A stretch of DNA of 64,000 nucleotides from contig NZ_JAOBPP010000021.1 in assembly GCF_025574465.1 (NCBI RefSeq), positions 992,001 through 1,056,000 of the forward strand, given 5' to 3'. A program made the translations under genes and the position numbers. The stretch is from Kordiimonas aestuarii (GTDB lineage Bacteria > Pseudomonadota > Alphaproteobacteria > Sphingomonadales > Kordiimonadaceae). This document shows, piece after piece, positions 19,628-27,332 of this stretch. Below the pieces are notes generated by a model. It ran no database searches. It was given only the letters and a program-made list of their open reading frames with translations, and was not told the DNA's origin. Numbering within the stretch: the first letter of the stretch is position 1; each line of letters starts with the position of its first letter.

Positions 19628-20389
19628 ATGGATTTTACCGACGAACAGCTTGAACGTTACGCGCGGCACATCATCCTCAAGGAGGTTGGTGGAACGGGGC
19701 AGGCGAAGCTACTTGGTTCAAAGGTGCTGGTCGTGGGCGCAGGTGGGCTTGGCGCGCCGATGCTGATGTATCTGGCGGCGGCGGGCGTGGGCACCATTGG
19801 CATCATTGATGATGATGTGGTGGAGTTGTCGAACCTGCAGCGGCAGGTCATCCACACCACCGAGAATATCGGCAAGGCAAAGGTCGAAAGCGCCGCTGAG
19901 GCGATTCGTGCGCTGAACCCTGATGTGACTGTGAAGTTGTATCAGGACCGTATCACGCTTGCCAACGCCCGGCAGATCATTGCGGATTATGACGTTGTGG
20001 CTGACGGCTGTGATAATTTCAAAACCCGGCTGATTGTCAGTGATGGCTGTGTGGCGCTTGAAAAGACGCTCGTCTCCGCAGCGCTTGGTCCCTATGAGGG
20101 GCAGGTGGCGACCTTCAAGCCTCATGCGGGCGAGGGTTTGCCGTGTTACCGCTGTTTCCTGCCCGAAGCGCCGCCTGAGCGGGAAGCGGGCACCTGTGCT
20201 GACTTTGGCATATTGGGTGCGGTGGCCGGTATGCTGGGCACCATGCAGGCGCTTGAGGTGCTGAAGGAAATCACCGGGGTGGGTGAAAGCCTTGCGGGCA
20301 AAATCCTGCTTGTGGACGCACTTTCAATGATGACACGCAAGATCGCCCTACCCAGGGACCCGATGTGCCGCGCCTGCGGGAAGGGATAA
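19628..20389 (+). CDS. moeB: MoeB/ThiF/HesA family E1-like adenylyltransferase
   Basis: A 253-residue E1-like enzyme that adenylates the C-terminal Gly of a sulfur-carrier protein (MoaD or ThiS). It has the nucleotide-binding VVGAGGLGAPMLMYLAAAGVG, the DDDVVELSNLQRQ segment, a zinc site formed by CYRC and CRAC pairs, and a TCAD cysteine. There is no rhodanese domain. MoaD-type (molybdopterin) and ThiS-type (thiamine) partners cannot be told apart from sequence alone and neither gene is nearby. The next gene, a DsrE-like protein, starts 4 bases later. Confidence 0.9.
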   Translation: MDFTDEQLERYARHIILKEVGGTGQAKLLGSKVLVVGAGGLGAPMLMYLAAAGVGTIGIIDDDVVELSNLQRQVIHTTENIGKAKVESAAEAIRALNPDVTVKLYQDRITLANARQIIADYDVVADGCDNFKTRLIVSDGCVALEKTLVSAALGPYEGQVATFKPHAGEGLPCYRCFLPEAPPEREAGTCADFGILGAVAGMLGTMQALEVLKEITGVGESLAGKILLVDALSMMTRKIALPRDPMCRACGKG

Positions 20390-20393
20390 CCAC

Positions 20394-20804
20394 ATGCCGG
20401 CAAAACGCCCGATGACATTGATAATGATCTCAAGTGCGGCGGAGCGTATCCATATGGCGCTGATGACCGGCGCGACCGCTGCGGCGATGGGGCGGCCGGT
20501 CACCTTCTTTTTCTCCAAGTCAGCGGTTCGGTTCCTCACCCGGGCTGGTTGGCAGGCCATGCAGACATCGGACGGTGAACCCGCGCCAGAGATGGACGCA
20601 GCACTTGAGGCTCGCGGCGTGGCGGATAGTGCCGTGCTGCTGGACGGCATCGCCGCGCTGAATGTGCGGTTTGTCGCCTGTGACAGCGCGCTCAGGGAAC
20701 ATGATATCGACCCTGGCACGCTCATCACGCGCCCGCATGTGGAAATCGGCGGGCTTGCCGAGGTGATCGAGAAGGGCGAAGGCGGCGACTGGCTGACCTT
20801 CTGA
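20394..20804 (+). CDS. DsrE/DsrF-like family protein
   Basis: A 136-residue protein with the DsrE/YchN-like fold pattern: MTLIMISSAAERIHMALMTGATAAAMGRPVTFFFS and a later Cys (VRFVACDSALREHDI) at the position where these proteins carry the sulfur-transfer cysteine. It is tightly linked to the MoeB/ThiF gene (4-base gap), which suggests a shared role in sulfur handling; that is inference from position. It could also be a general peroxiredoxin-like DsrE member of unknown activity. Confidence 0.75.
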   Translation: MPAKRPMTLIMISSAAERIHMALMTGATAAAMGRPVTFFFSKSAVRFLTRAGWQAMQTSDGEPAPEMDAALEARGVADSAVLLDGIAALNVRFVACDSALREHDIDPGTLITRPHVEIGGLAEVIEKGEGGDWLTF

Positions 20805-20883
20805 CCCAAGTACACTCTAGTATCCAGAGAGTGAGACGCGTTTCTGTGTCGGGCATGGGCTGTGACATATAAATTTCATGCCC

Positions 20884-20917
20884 TTGTCACCTTAATGTTA
20901 CCATGGTACATTGGTAA
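20884..20917 (+). promoter_or_regulatory. Promoter with overlapping inverted repeat upstream of the RHH-like gene
   Basis: TTGTCA (20884-20889), a 17-base spacer and TACATT (20907-20912) form a sigma70-type promoter about 35 bases before the ATG at 20947. TTACCA and TGGTAA (about 20899-20917) make an inverted repeat over the -10, so self-repression by the DNA-binding-like product is possible. Confidence 0.5.
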
Positions 20918-20946
20918 TATAGCCAACATGCCATGGTGTGCAGAGA

Positions 20947-21186
20947 ATGAAGATTGAACGAATCCAGACCGGTGTCCGCATGGAAAAGCGGCTTGTGAAG
21001 GTTCTCAAGGGTACGGCGGAATATCTTGATATGTCGCTCGGTGACTTGTTGGAGGGCATTGTGCTGCATGCATTTGATGGCAAGACCCCGGTATTTTCCG
21101 ATGAGACGCGCGCCAAGATTGACGTGCTCAAGGTGGTGTACGGCTGTGATCTTGACGCCGCCATGAGCCATAAACTCTCAGAGTAA
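20947..21186 (+). CDS. Small ribbon-helix-helix-like protein
   Basis: A 79-residue protein (MKIERIQTGVRMEKRLVKVL...). The pattern of a short beta strand (IQTGVRM) followed by two helices (KRLVKVLKGTAEYLDMS, LGDLLEGIVLHAFDG) resembles ribbon-helix-helix DNA-binding proteins, but the match is structural impression only. ATG 20947 is chosen over the upstream GTG 20938 because the family-like start follows it. The next gene begins 10 bases downstream, and the stop is followed by AAGGAG that serves it, so the two form an operon. Confidence 0.6.
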   Translation: MKIERIQTGVRMEKRLVKVLKGTAEYLDMSLGDLLEGIVLHAFDGKTPVFSDETRAKIDVLKVVYGCDLDAAMSHKLSE

Positions 21187-21196
21187 GGAGATGACG

Positions 21197-21598
21197 ATGA
21201 ACGACCTTGACCTTTTCCGCGCCTTTGAGAGCGGCCTGCTCGCGCGGGACGCTTTCAGCCACCGCGTCCATGTACAGCTTGGCTGGATTTATGTGGGTCG
21301 GTTTCCACTTGCTGAAGCGATTGAACGTTTTTCAGCGCGGTTGAAAAGCTGGGCACGCAAGCATGACGTAGATGGCCTGTATCATGAGACCATCACCTGG
21401 GCATATCTCATGATTATTAATGAACGCCGCCATAAGCACGCGGGCGATGATTTTGAGGCATTTATTGAGACGAATGCCGACCTTCTGGGTAAACCTTCGG
21501 TGCTTGAGGACTATTATACCCGCGAGACACTGGACAGCGACCACGCCCGGCAAACCTATGTCATGCCGGACAAGGCGCTGGCGCTGAAGGCGGCTTAG
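21197..21598 (+). CDS. Conserved hypothetical protein paired with the RHH-like gene
   Basis: A 133-residue soluble, probably all-helical protein. ATG 21197 is preferred over ATG 21191 because AAGGAG at 21185-21190 is then 6 bases away rather than adjacent. It has conserved-looking HRVHVQLGWIYVGRF and LYHETITWAYLMIINERRH segments rich in His and Trp, which might bind a metal, but no family with known activity is recognised. Its end overlaps by a few bases with the convergent racemase gene (21595). Confidence 0.65.
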   Translation: MNDLDLFRAFESGLLARDAFSHRVHVQLGWIYVGRFPLAEAIERFSARLKSWARKHDVDGLYHETITWAYLMIINERRHKHAGDDFEAFIETNADLLGKPSVLEDYYTRETLDSDHARQTYVMPDKALALKAA

Positions 21599-22293
21599 TC
21601 AGCTGCCGTTGCCAGTGCGACCGCGGCCTGCGCGTGAATACGCGTGGTATCCAGAAGTGGGGTGTTGGTGTGGCTCTCGTTTATAAGAAGGCCGATTTCA
21701 GTGCAGCCAAGGATGATGCATTCGGCGCCTTCGGCGACGAGCTTGTCAATGATCCGGATGTAAGCCTGTCGTGAAGTTTCCCGGAGATCGCCAAGACATA
21801 GCTCTTCATAAATCACCCTGTTTACGGTCTCGCGGTCATTGGCGTCCGGCACAATGGTCTCAATACCGTGGTGGTCGTGAAGGTGTCCCTTGTAAAAGTC
21901 CTTCTCCATCGTGAAGCGTGTGGCCAGGAGGCCGACCCTCTGCATGCCTTGTGCCTTGATGGTCTGGGCCGTCGCGTCGGCGATATGCAAGAGAGGCACG
22001 CTTATCGCGGCGCTCACCTGAGGGGCAACGAGATGCATGGTATTGGTTCCAATGAGCATCATGTCAGCGCCCGCCCGCTCAAGCCTACCGGCGGCGGCGG
22101 CGAGCAGTGTGCCTGCTTCTTCCCATTTGCCCGCGTGTTGCAGGTCGGCAATGGGCGCGAAATCGACGCTGTGCATCAGGATACTGGCGCTGTGCAGGCC
22201 ACCCAGTTCAGCCTTTACGCCCTCGTTGAGTAGCCGGTAATAAACCGCGGTGGATTCCCAACTCATGCCGCCCAGCAGCCCGATGGTCTTCAT
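21595..22293 (-). CDS. YgeA-type Asp/Glu (broad amino acid) racemase
   Basis: A 232-residue racemase beginning MKTIGLLGGMSWEST and close to E. coli YgeA throughout (LHSVDF, IADATAQTIKAQGM, IYEELCLGDL). YgeA-type enzymes use an atypical Thr/Cys pair rather than two Cys; here they fall at Thr83 (IGTNTMH) and Cys197 (LGCTEIGLL), the same numbers as in the E. coli protein as I recall it. Likely produces D-amino acids or scavenges them in the cytoplasm. It lies 12 bases after the prephenate dehydratase gene on the same strand and is probably cotranscribed. Confidence 0.9.
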   Translation of the reverse strand: MKTIGLLGGMSWESTAVYYRLLNEGVKAELGGLHSASILMHSVDFAPIADLQHAGKWEEAGTLLAAAAGRLERAGADMMLIGTNTMHLVAPQVSAAISVPLLHIADATAQTIKAQGMQRVGLLATRFTMEKDFYKGHLHDHHGIETIVPDANDRETVNRVIYEELCLGDLRETSRQAYIRIIDKLVAEGAECIILGCTEIGLLINESHTNTPLLDTTRIHAQAAVALATAAD

Positions 22294-22305
22294 GGTCGCT
22301 GCTCC

Positions 22306-23178
22306 TTAATTTACGCCGCGTTTGCGTTCCTGCGGATAAGTGCCCAGCACGCGCACCCGTTTGGTGTGGTACCTGAGTTCATCCATCGCACGGGCGACGT
22401 TATCCATGCCCTCATGACCTTCGATATCGGCATAAAATTCGGTCGCAGTGAAGCTGTCGGATTCGTAATAGCTTTCAAGCTTGGTCATATTCACACCGTT
22501 GGTGGCGAAACCGCCGAGTGCTTTGTAAAGGGCCGCGGGTATGTTGCGCACCTCGAAGGTGAAACTGGTCATGACCGGCTCGTTATAATCTTCCGCTTCC
22601 ACCGGGGTCTGGGACAACACCACAAAGCGTGTCGTGTTGTTGCCTTCGTCCTGATAATCCCTGCGCAGGATCTTCAGGCCATATACTTCGGCCGCGAGTT
22701 CGCTGGCGATGGCACCGAGACTTGGATCGGCGGCTTCGGAGACATACTTGGCGGAGCCTGCGGTATCCGCAAACGGCACGCGCTCAAGCCCCATCGCGCG
22801 CAAGTTCTTGCGGCACTGTCCGATGGCTTGCACATGGCTTGTCACCCGTTTCAGCGTCTCTTCTGTCGCATTCGGGCTGCACAAGAGGCAATGCCGGATA
22901 GCTTCAAAATGCTCACCAACGATATGCAGGCCGCTGTCGGGCAACAGTATGTGGATGTCGGCGACCCGTCCTGCCGTTGAGTTTTCAATGGGAATCATCG
23001 CCAGCCGTGCGGCGCCATTTTGCACTGCTGCGAGGGCATCTTCAAAGCTGGGGCAGGGCAGCACATCCATATCAGGAAACTTGGCGACGCACGCCATATG
23101 GGAATAAGCGCCCAACTCCCCCTGAAAGGAAATCCTGTTGGCGGGGTTGGCTTGTGCGGCTGAAGATTGCCTTGTCAT
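22306..23178 (-). CDS. pheA: Prephenate dehydratase
   Basis: A 290-residue monofunctional prephenate dehydratase that makes phenylpyruvate for phenylalanine synthesis. The catalytic domain shows ISFQGELGAYSH, IPIENSTAGRV and the catalytic Thr in NNTTRFVVL; the C-terminal ACT domain (from about residue 200) with NMTKLESYY in place of the usual ESRP motif binds phenylalanine for feedback control. There is no chorismate mutase domain, as expected in alphaproteobacteria. Starts are MTRQSS at 23178; a later start would remove the first strand. Confidence 0.95.
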   Translation of the reverse strand: MTRQSSAAQANPANRISFQGELGAYSHMACVAKFPDMDVLPCPSFEDALAAVQNGAARLAMIPIENSTAGRVADIHILLPDSGLHIVGEHFEAIRHCLLCSPNATEETLKRVTSHVQAIGQCRKNLRAMGLERVPFADTAGSAKYVSEAADPSLGAIASELAAEVYGLKILRRDYQDEGNNTTRFVVLSQTPVEAEDYNEPVMTSFTFEVRNIPAALYKALGGFATNGVNMTKLESYYESDSFTATEFYADIEGHEGMDNVARAMDELRYHTKRVRVLGTYPQERKRGVN

Positions 23179-23473
23179 GATATTTTACTCGTCCGGCCAT
23201 TTTTGAAATAAATGAACAAACCTTGTGCCAACGGCGGTTGGCCAAGTCAACGCGCTAAGTGTCTGAAAAGCCCCTGCGCGCATATGCCTCATGGTTTGTG
23301 GATAAAAAAAATGCTGTTTTTTGCCTCGAGAAGCGAAATTCGTGTAAATGACGACTTGAAAATCAGTCATGTGAGCGGCTATTGTCCGCCCGAATTACCG
23401 GTCTGCGTCTGTCAGGGTTAATAAGGGGCGGGCCATTGTTATCCGGATTGCTCGCCTGCAAGGAGAAGAGCCT
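23179..23473. other. Divergent intergenic region pheA / cytochrome c
   Basis: 295 bases between divergent genes with no supportable coding sequence. It must carry promoters in both directions; AT-rich DNA near 23300-23330 (GGATAAAAAAAATGCTG) is the best region for melting, but I cannot assign precise -35/-10 boxes. Confidence 0.4.
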
Positions 23474-24088
23474 GTGTCCTTAGAATCGAACAAAATTTTT
23501 GCGGCCATCCTTTCGTCCGCACTGTTGATCATGGTTATTTCAATAGTGTCGGAAGGCGTGTTCCATGAAGAAGACCACAAGCCGTCCTTCACGATTGAAG
23601 TTGCCACTGATGATGGTGCTGAAGAAGTTGTGGAAGAAGGCCCATCGCTGGCGGAATTGCTGCAGACGGCTGATGCCGGTAAAGGCGAGCGTCAGTTCGC
23701 CAAATGCAAAAGCTGTCACACTGTTGAAAAAGGCGGCAAGGACGGCACGGGCCCACACCTTTACGGCGTCATCGGTCGTGGCATTGGCGAAGTTGATGGT
23801 TTCGGCTATTCCGGCGCCCTGTCTGGTCAGGATGGTATGTGGACATACGAGAAGCTGAACGAATGGCTCGCCAGCCCGAAAAACACTTTCCCGGGTACGT
23901 CAATGGCGTTTGCCGGTATTCGCAAGGATGAGCAGCGCGCTGACTTGATCGCCTATTTGCGCACTTTCAACGACAACCCGCCACCATTGCCGGAAGTTGT
24001 TGCTGAGGAAGAACCTGCTGCGGAAGAAAGCACGGATGCTGCCGCAGATGCGGCAGAGGGTGCCGTTGAAGAAGAAGCGCACCACTAA
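23474..24088 (+). CDS. Membrane-anchored class I cytochrome c
   Basis: A 204-residue protein with an uncleaved N-terminal anchor (about residues 8-27), an acidic periplasmic linker, and a mitochondrial-like cytochrome c domain: heme motif CKSCH (KCKSCHTVEKGGKDGTGPHLYGV) and the axial Met in PGTSMAFAG. It matches the CycM/cytochrome c552 type that carries electrons from bc1 to aa3 oxidase at the membrane. GTG 23474 is the start, with AAGGAG 8 bases before it. The C-terminus has an unusual tail of about 35 residues rich in Glu and Ala, ending EEEAHH. Confidence 0.93.
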   Translation: MSLESNKIFAAILSSALLIMVISIVSEGVFHEEDHKPSFTIEVATDDGAEEVVEEGPSLAELLQTADAGKGERQFAKCKSCHTVEKGGKDGTGPHLYGVIGRGIGEVDGFGYSGALSGQDGMWTYEKLNEWLASPKNTFPGTSMAFAGIRKDEQRADLIAYLRTFNDNPPPLPEVVAEEEPAAEESTDAAADAAEGAVEEEAHH

Positions 24089-24114
24089 TTACCGCTTCGT
24101 TCAAGGGAGCGGAA

Positions 24115-24147
24115 GCGGCGTACCCTGTCCGGGTGCGCCGTTTCTTT
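24115..24147 (+). terminator. Rho-independent terminator after cytochrome c
   Basis: GCGGCGTACCC (24115-24125) pairs with GGGTGCGCCGT (24131-24141) around TGTCC with two wobble pairs, then TTCTTTTCG. Confidence 0.75.
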
Positions 24148-24153
24148 TCGTTT

Positions 24154-25023
24154 TTATGATATTCGCCTGAAACCTTTGAAGGGCACAAGGTCCTGACCTT
24201 TGCGCTCAAGGTCTTTCTGCACCCACCGAATGACCTCGTTCACCGGGTCTATGGTCACGGCCATATGGGTGGCGTTGGCATGCAACAGGTGCACACCGTC
24301 AATCATCCAGCCCACGTGGCCAGGGAAAAATGCAAGGTCCCCGCGTACAGGTTTTTCACCCGCTTCAAGCAAGTTGCCGATGCTGCGGAATTGTGGGCCG
24401 GTGTCGCGCAGCGTGCGAAACCCGATATGGGACAGCGCCAATTGCACGAGGCCGGAACAGTCGATGCCAAGCTTGGATCTCCCGCCCCAAAGATATGGGG
24501 AGCCGATAAATTGTTCGGCCGTGGAAACCGGGTCGCACTGCGGGTTGGCGGTGCCGATGGCTTGAAGGTGCTTCGCGTATATCCAGCCCTCAAGCGCGGT
24601 TTCGACAAAGCCGTTCTCAATCGGCCCCGGCAGGGTGACGAAAGCGCCCATTGGCAGGATGAGTTCCGGCTCTGACTTCAGGCTTGGTTCCGAATACACA
24701 TGTGTAAGGGGAGCGTGGACCCGGTGCGTGGGCAATATCTCATAATCGGCGACGGCGCTTTCGGATACCCAGCCCATATAGCCATCAATGATGGAGATGA
24801 TAAACCACCAGCCCGGCGCTTCCGCGATCAGTTGAACAGGCTCGCCGTATAGTGCCTCGCTCAGCGTCTGTGACGCGGACTCGGGCTCGGATTTGATGGG
24901 CGTGATGGGGCGCGCGATTACACCGTCGATACGGCTGGCGTGCAACAGATGGGGGTTGCTGTCGAGGATCTGCTCTGGGTCATGAAGCGGAGGCAGGCCA
25001 AACGGATGCAGGAGGTCATTCAT
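24154..25023 (-). CDS. NlpC/P60 family peptidoglycan endopeptidase with SH3 domains
   Basis: A 289-residue hydrolase: two SH3b-like domains (about residues 35-95, with LYGEPVQLIAEAPGWWFI, and 105-155) and a C-terminal NlpC/P60 domain with Cys in LGIDCSGLVQLAL, His in FFPGHVGWM and a second His in HLLHANATH. Such enzymes cut cell-wall peptides (for example the L-Ala/D-Glu to diamino acid bond). No signal peptide is obvious, so it may act in recycling in the cytoplasm, like similar DipM/YkfC-type proteins. The start overlaps the upstream MarR gene by 8 bases, so they are translated from one message. Confidence 0.9.
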   Translation of the reverse strand: MNDLLHPFGLPPLHDPEQILDSNPHLLHASRIDGVIARPITPIKSEPESASQTLSEALYGEPVQLIAEAPGWWFIISIIDGYMGWVSESAVADYEILPTHRVHAPLTHVYSEPSLKSEPELILPMGAFVTLPGPIENGFVETALEGWIYAKHLQAIGTANPQCDPVSTAEQFIGSPYLWGGRSKLGIDCSGLVQLALSHIGFRTLRDTGPQFRSIGNLLEAGEKPVRGDLAFFPGHVGWMIDGVHLLHANATHMAVTIDPVNEVIRWVQKDLERKGQDLVPFKGFRRIS

Positions 25024-25381
25024 AGTCGCCTTCGTCCTGGTCCACCAGCTTTTCCGCAGCCAAAATCCGATCGGACACCTCGCTCAGATATACGGCACCC
25101 TTTACAGTACGCTGCACCAATACGTTGCGGCGGTCGCTCTCATCACGTTTGCGTTTGATAAGGCCCATGCGGCCAAGCGTATCCAGCGCGCGAGTAATCA
25201 CGGGCTTGGTCACATCCATTCTGGCGGCCAGGCCGCGAACCGTATGCGGGTCCCTCGTCATATAGACGGTCAACAGAAGGGTCATCTGCCGCATGGTCAA
25301 ATCTGGCTCATCGGACCGCACACCATTCAGGTTGGCGGTGTGCCAGATTTTTAGCATGCGCGGGTTCGTTTTCTCGGCCAC
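25016..25381 (-). CDS. MarR-family transcriptional regulator
   Basis: A 121-residue winged-helix regulator (MAEKTNPRMLKIWHTANLNGV...), start GTG 25381. The DNA-binding part is visible as LTMRQMTLLLTVYM..VRGLAARMDVTKPVITRALDTLGRMGLIKRKRDESDRR (about 30-85). It is cotranscribed with and overlaps the NlpC/P60 gene, so it may control that gene or itself. Target sequences are not evident. It is distinct from the MarR protein of the aromatic island. Confidence 0.85.
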   Translation of the reverse strand: MAEKTNPRMLKIWHTANLNGVRSDEPDLTMRQMTLLLTVYMTRDPHTVRGLAARMDVTKPVITRALDTLGRMGLIKRKRDESDRRNVLVQRTVKGAVYLSEVSDRILAAEKLVDQDEGDYE

Positions 25382-25455
25382 TGTTTCCGTTCCCTTACCG
25401 GAATGATCCCCGAAAACGCTACACGGGCTTGATGCAAAGACTGCCCTCTGTTGGC

Positions 25456-26841
25456 TTAGTCGTCAAGCTGCAAGAATTTTTTGACGGCGCCATAACATGC
25501 TCTTAGGCCTTGCGCGTCCCCGCCTTTTGGACGGCCGGGTTTCGGGCTTGGGCACCATGCGAATACATCAAAATGTACCCACGGCGTGGTCTTTTCCACA
25601 AACCGCTGCAGGTAGAGCGCGGCGGTGATTGACCCCCCAAACGGTCCGTCTGCCGTGTTGTTGAGGTCCGCAATATCGCTTTTGAGCATGGCGTCATATG
25701 GTGCCCACAGCGGCATGCGCCACAAGGGATCCTGCGCCAGGTTTGCTTCACCTTCAAGGGCGGCCCACAGGCTGTCGCTATTGCTGTAGGTGGCGGGCAG
25801 GTCTGGGCCTAGGGCCACACGCGCCGCACCGGTGAGGGTGGCGAAATCCATCAGCAGGTCTGGCGTGTCCTCGCCCGCCAGCGCCAGCGCGTCACAAAGC
25901 ACCACGCGGCCTTCGGCGTCCGTGTTGCCGATTTCTACACTTAGGCCCTTGCGCGTCATTACCACATCGCCGGGGCGGTATGCGTTGCCATCCACAGCGT
26001 TCTCAACCGCCGGGATGAGCACCCGAAGCTGTACTTTAAGGCCGGTGGACATAACAAGGCGCGCGAATGCCAGTGCGTGGGCGGCCCCACCCATGTCTTT
26101 TTTCATCAGGAGCATGCCTGACGCGGGTTTGAGGTCAAGTCCGCCAGTGTCGAAACATACACCCTTGCCCACGAGTGTCAGTTTAGGGCCTTCATTGCCC
26201 CAGTTAAGGTCAATCAGACGTGGTTCGCGGCCCTCAGCGGCGGCGCGGCCAACCGCGTGGATGGCAGGGAAATTTTCGTCCAGCAGGTCGTCGCCCACGA
26301 TGGTGGAACAGCTGCCGCCAAATTCTTCCGCCAGCCCTTCGGCGGCATCCTGCAAATGCGCCGGCCCCATATCTTCCGCCGGGGTGTTTACAAGGTCACG
26401 CACCATTGCGGATGCGTCGGCGAAAGCCGTCGCGACGTCAAGGCAGCTGCCTTCCGGCAGAATAAGGTTGCGGGGCTGGTTGTCGGTGTGGGCGCGGTAG
26501 CGGCCAAACCGGTATTGTGCGAGACACCAGCCGATCGACATCAGCCCGGCGTCTTCCGGGGGCGTGCCTTCAAGCCGGTAGTCCCCTTCTGTCAGGGCGG
26601 CGGCGGCTTCCGAGAGTGTCCATGGGGTGACAGCGACGCCGCCGGTGCCCACCAGCACCATCATGGCAGCGCCTGCATCACCCGGGACAATCAGGAACTT
26701 GCCTGCGTCAGCCTCAAAACGCATGGCCTTGGCCCAGGCGCGTTCCTTCTCCCCCAGTGCACCAAGGTCGTCCGGGCCGATAAGCCGCAGCGGAATGGCG
26801 TTTGCTTTTTCACCGATCGAGAGAAGGTCTGATGCTGACAT
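25456..26841 (-). CDS. Leucyl aminopeptidase family protein (M17)
   Basis: A 461-residue M17 metallopeptidase, cytosolic, releasing N-terminal residues in peptide turnover. Metal and catalytic motifs are visible: VGKGVCFDTGGLDLKP (Lys and Asp ligands), MLLMKKDMGGAAHALAFA, and the family signature NTDAEGRVVLCDAL. The N-terminal domain is shorter and unlike PepA of E. coli, as in the alphaproteobacterial M17 branch. It precedes no obvious partner; the ferredoxin gene is 32 bases upstream on the same strand, so cotranscription is possible. Confidence 0.94.
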   Translation of the reverse strand: MSASDLLSIGEKANAIPLRLIGPDDLGALGEKERAWAKAMRFEADAGKFLIVPGDAGAAMMVLVGTGGVAVTPWTLSEAAAALTEGDYRLEGTPPEDAGLMSIGWCLAQYRFGRYRAHTDNQPRNLILPEGSCLDVATAFADASAMVRDLVNTPAEDMGPAHLQDAAEGLAEEFGGSCSTIVGDDLLDENFPAIHAVGRAAAEGREPRLIDLNWGNEGPKLTLVGKGVCFDTGGLDLKPASGMLLMKKDMGGAAHALAFARLVMSTGLKVQLRVLIPAVENAVDGNAYRPGDVVMTRKGLSVEIGNTDAEGRVVLCDALALAGEDTPDLLMDFATLTGAARVALGPDLPATYSNSDSLWAALEGEANLAQDPLWRMPLWAPYDAMLKSDIADLNNTADGPFGGSITAALYLQRFVEKTTPWVHFDVFAWCPSPKPGRPKGGDAQGLRACYGAVKKFLQLDD

Positions 26842-26873
26842 ATTGTGTCTGCTCCTGATTGCAGGTTTGGGGG

Positions 26874-27194
26874 TTAGGCTTCTGGCGCGATGGTGACCGC
26901 GAGGCCGTCCATTGAGCCGTCAACCTCGATCTGGCATGACAGGCGGCTTGAGCCGTCACGATAGTGGTCGCTGTCTTCCAGAAGATATTGTTCGTCATCT
27001 TCCATGGCGGGAAGGTCGGCATATTTGTCGCCCCCCACATAGACGTGGCAGGTGCAACAGCTGCAGCAACCGCCGCAGATGGCCGCCAGATCGTCAAAAT
27101 CATTGTTGCGGATGTTCTCCATCAGCGAAAGACCTTCTTCCGCCTCGATCATCCGGGTCTGACCCGCGAGGTTGGTCACCGACACTTTTACCAT
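26874..27194 (-). CDS. [2Fe-2S] ferredoxin
   Basis: A 106-residue plant/adrenodoxin-like ferredoxin. Cluster ligands are in the pattern C-x5-C-x2-C (ICGGCCSCCTCHVYV, with extra cysteines) and a fourth Cys in RLSCQIEV. ATG 27194 begins the domain at its first strand (MVKVSVTNL) and is preferred over upstream in-frame starts. The extra cysteines inside the cluster loop are unusual and could affect cluster stability. Its redox partner is not in the window; it may serve a cytochrome P450 or Rieske oxygenase. Confidence 0.9.
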   Translation of the reverse strand: MVKVSVTNLAGQTRMIEAEEGLSLMENIRNNDFDDLAAICGGCCSCCTCHVYVGGDKYADLPAMEDDEQYLLEDSDHYRDGSSRLSCQIEVDGSMDGLAVTIAPEA

Positions 27195-27260
27195 AGATAA
27201 TTCCTGTTCACTTACACATTGGCCTTGGGTTTGTTCCCCATATAGCACTTTGCGAACAAT

Positions 27261-27291
27261 AAAAAAGGGCCGATCCCGGTTGGGATCGGCC
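27261..27291 (-). terminator. Rho-independent terminator of aceA
   Basis: On the minus strand GGCCGATCCC pairs with GGGATCGGCC (27268-27277 and 27282-27291) with a 4-base loop, followed by a T-run complementary to the A-run 27261-27266. Placed 42 bases beyond the isocitrate lyase stop. Confidence 0.9.
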
Positions 27292-27332
27292 AGATTACAC
27301 CCGTTATAGTGGACAGGTGTGAGGGACAAACT

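Noticed and set aside
20884-21598. Toxin-antitoxin module
   Set aside because: The second protein has no known toxin fold motif and the first has only weak RHH resemblance; kept as an unassigned pair.
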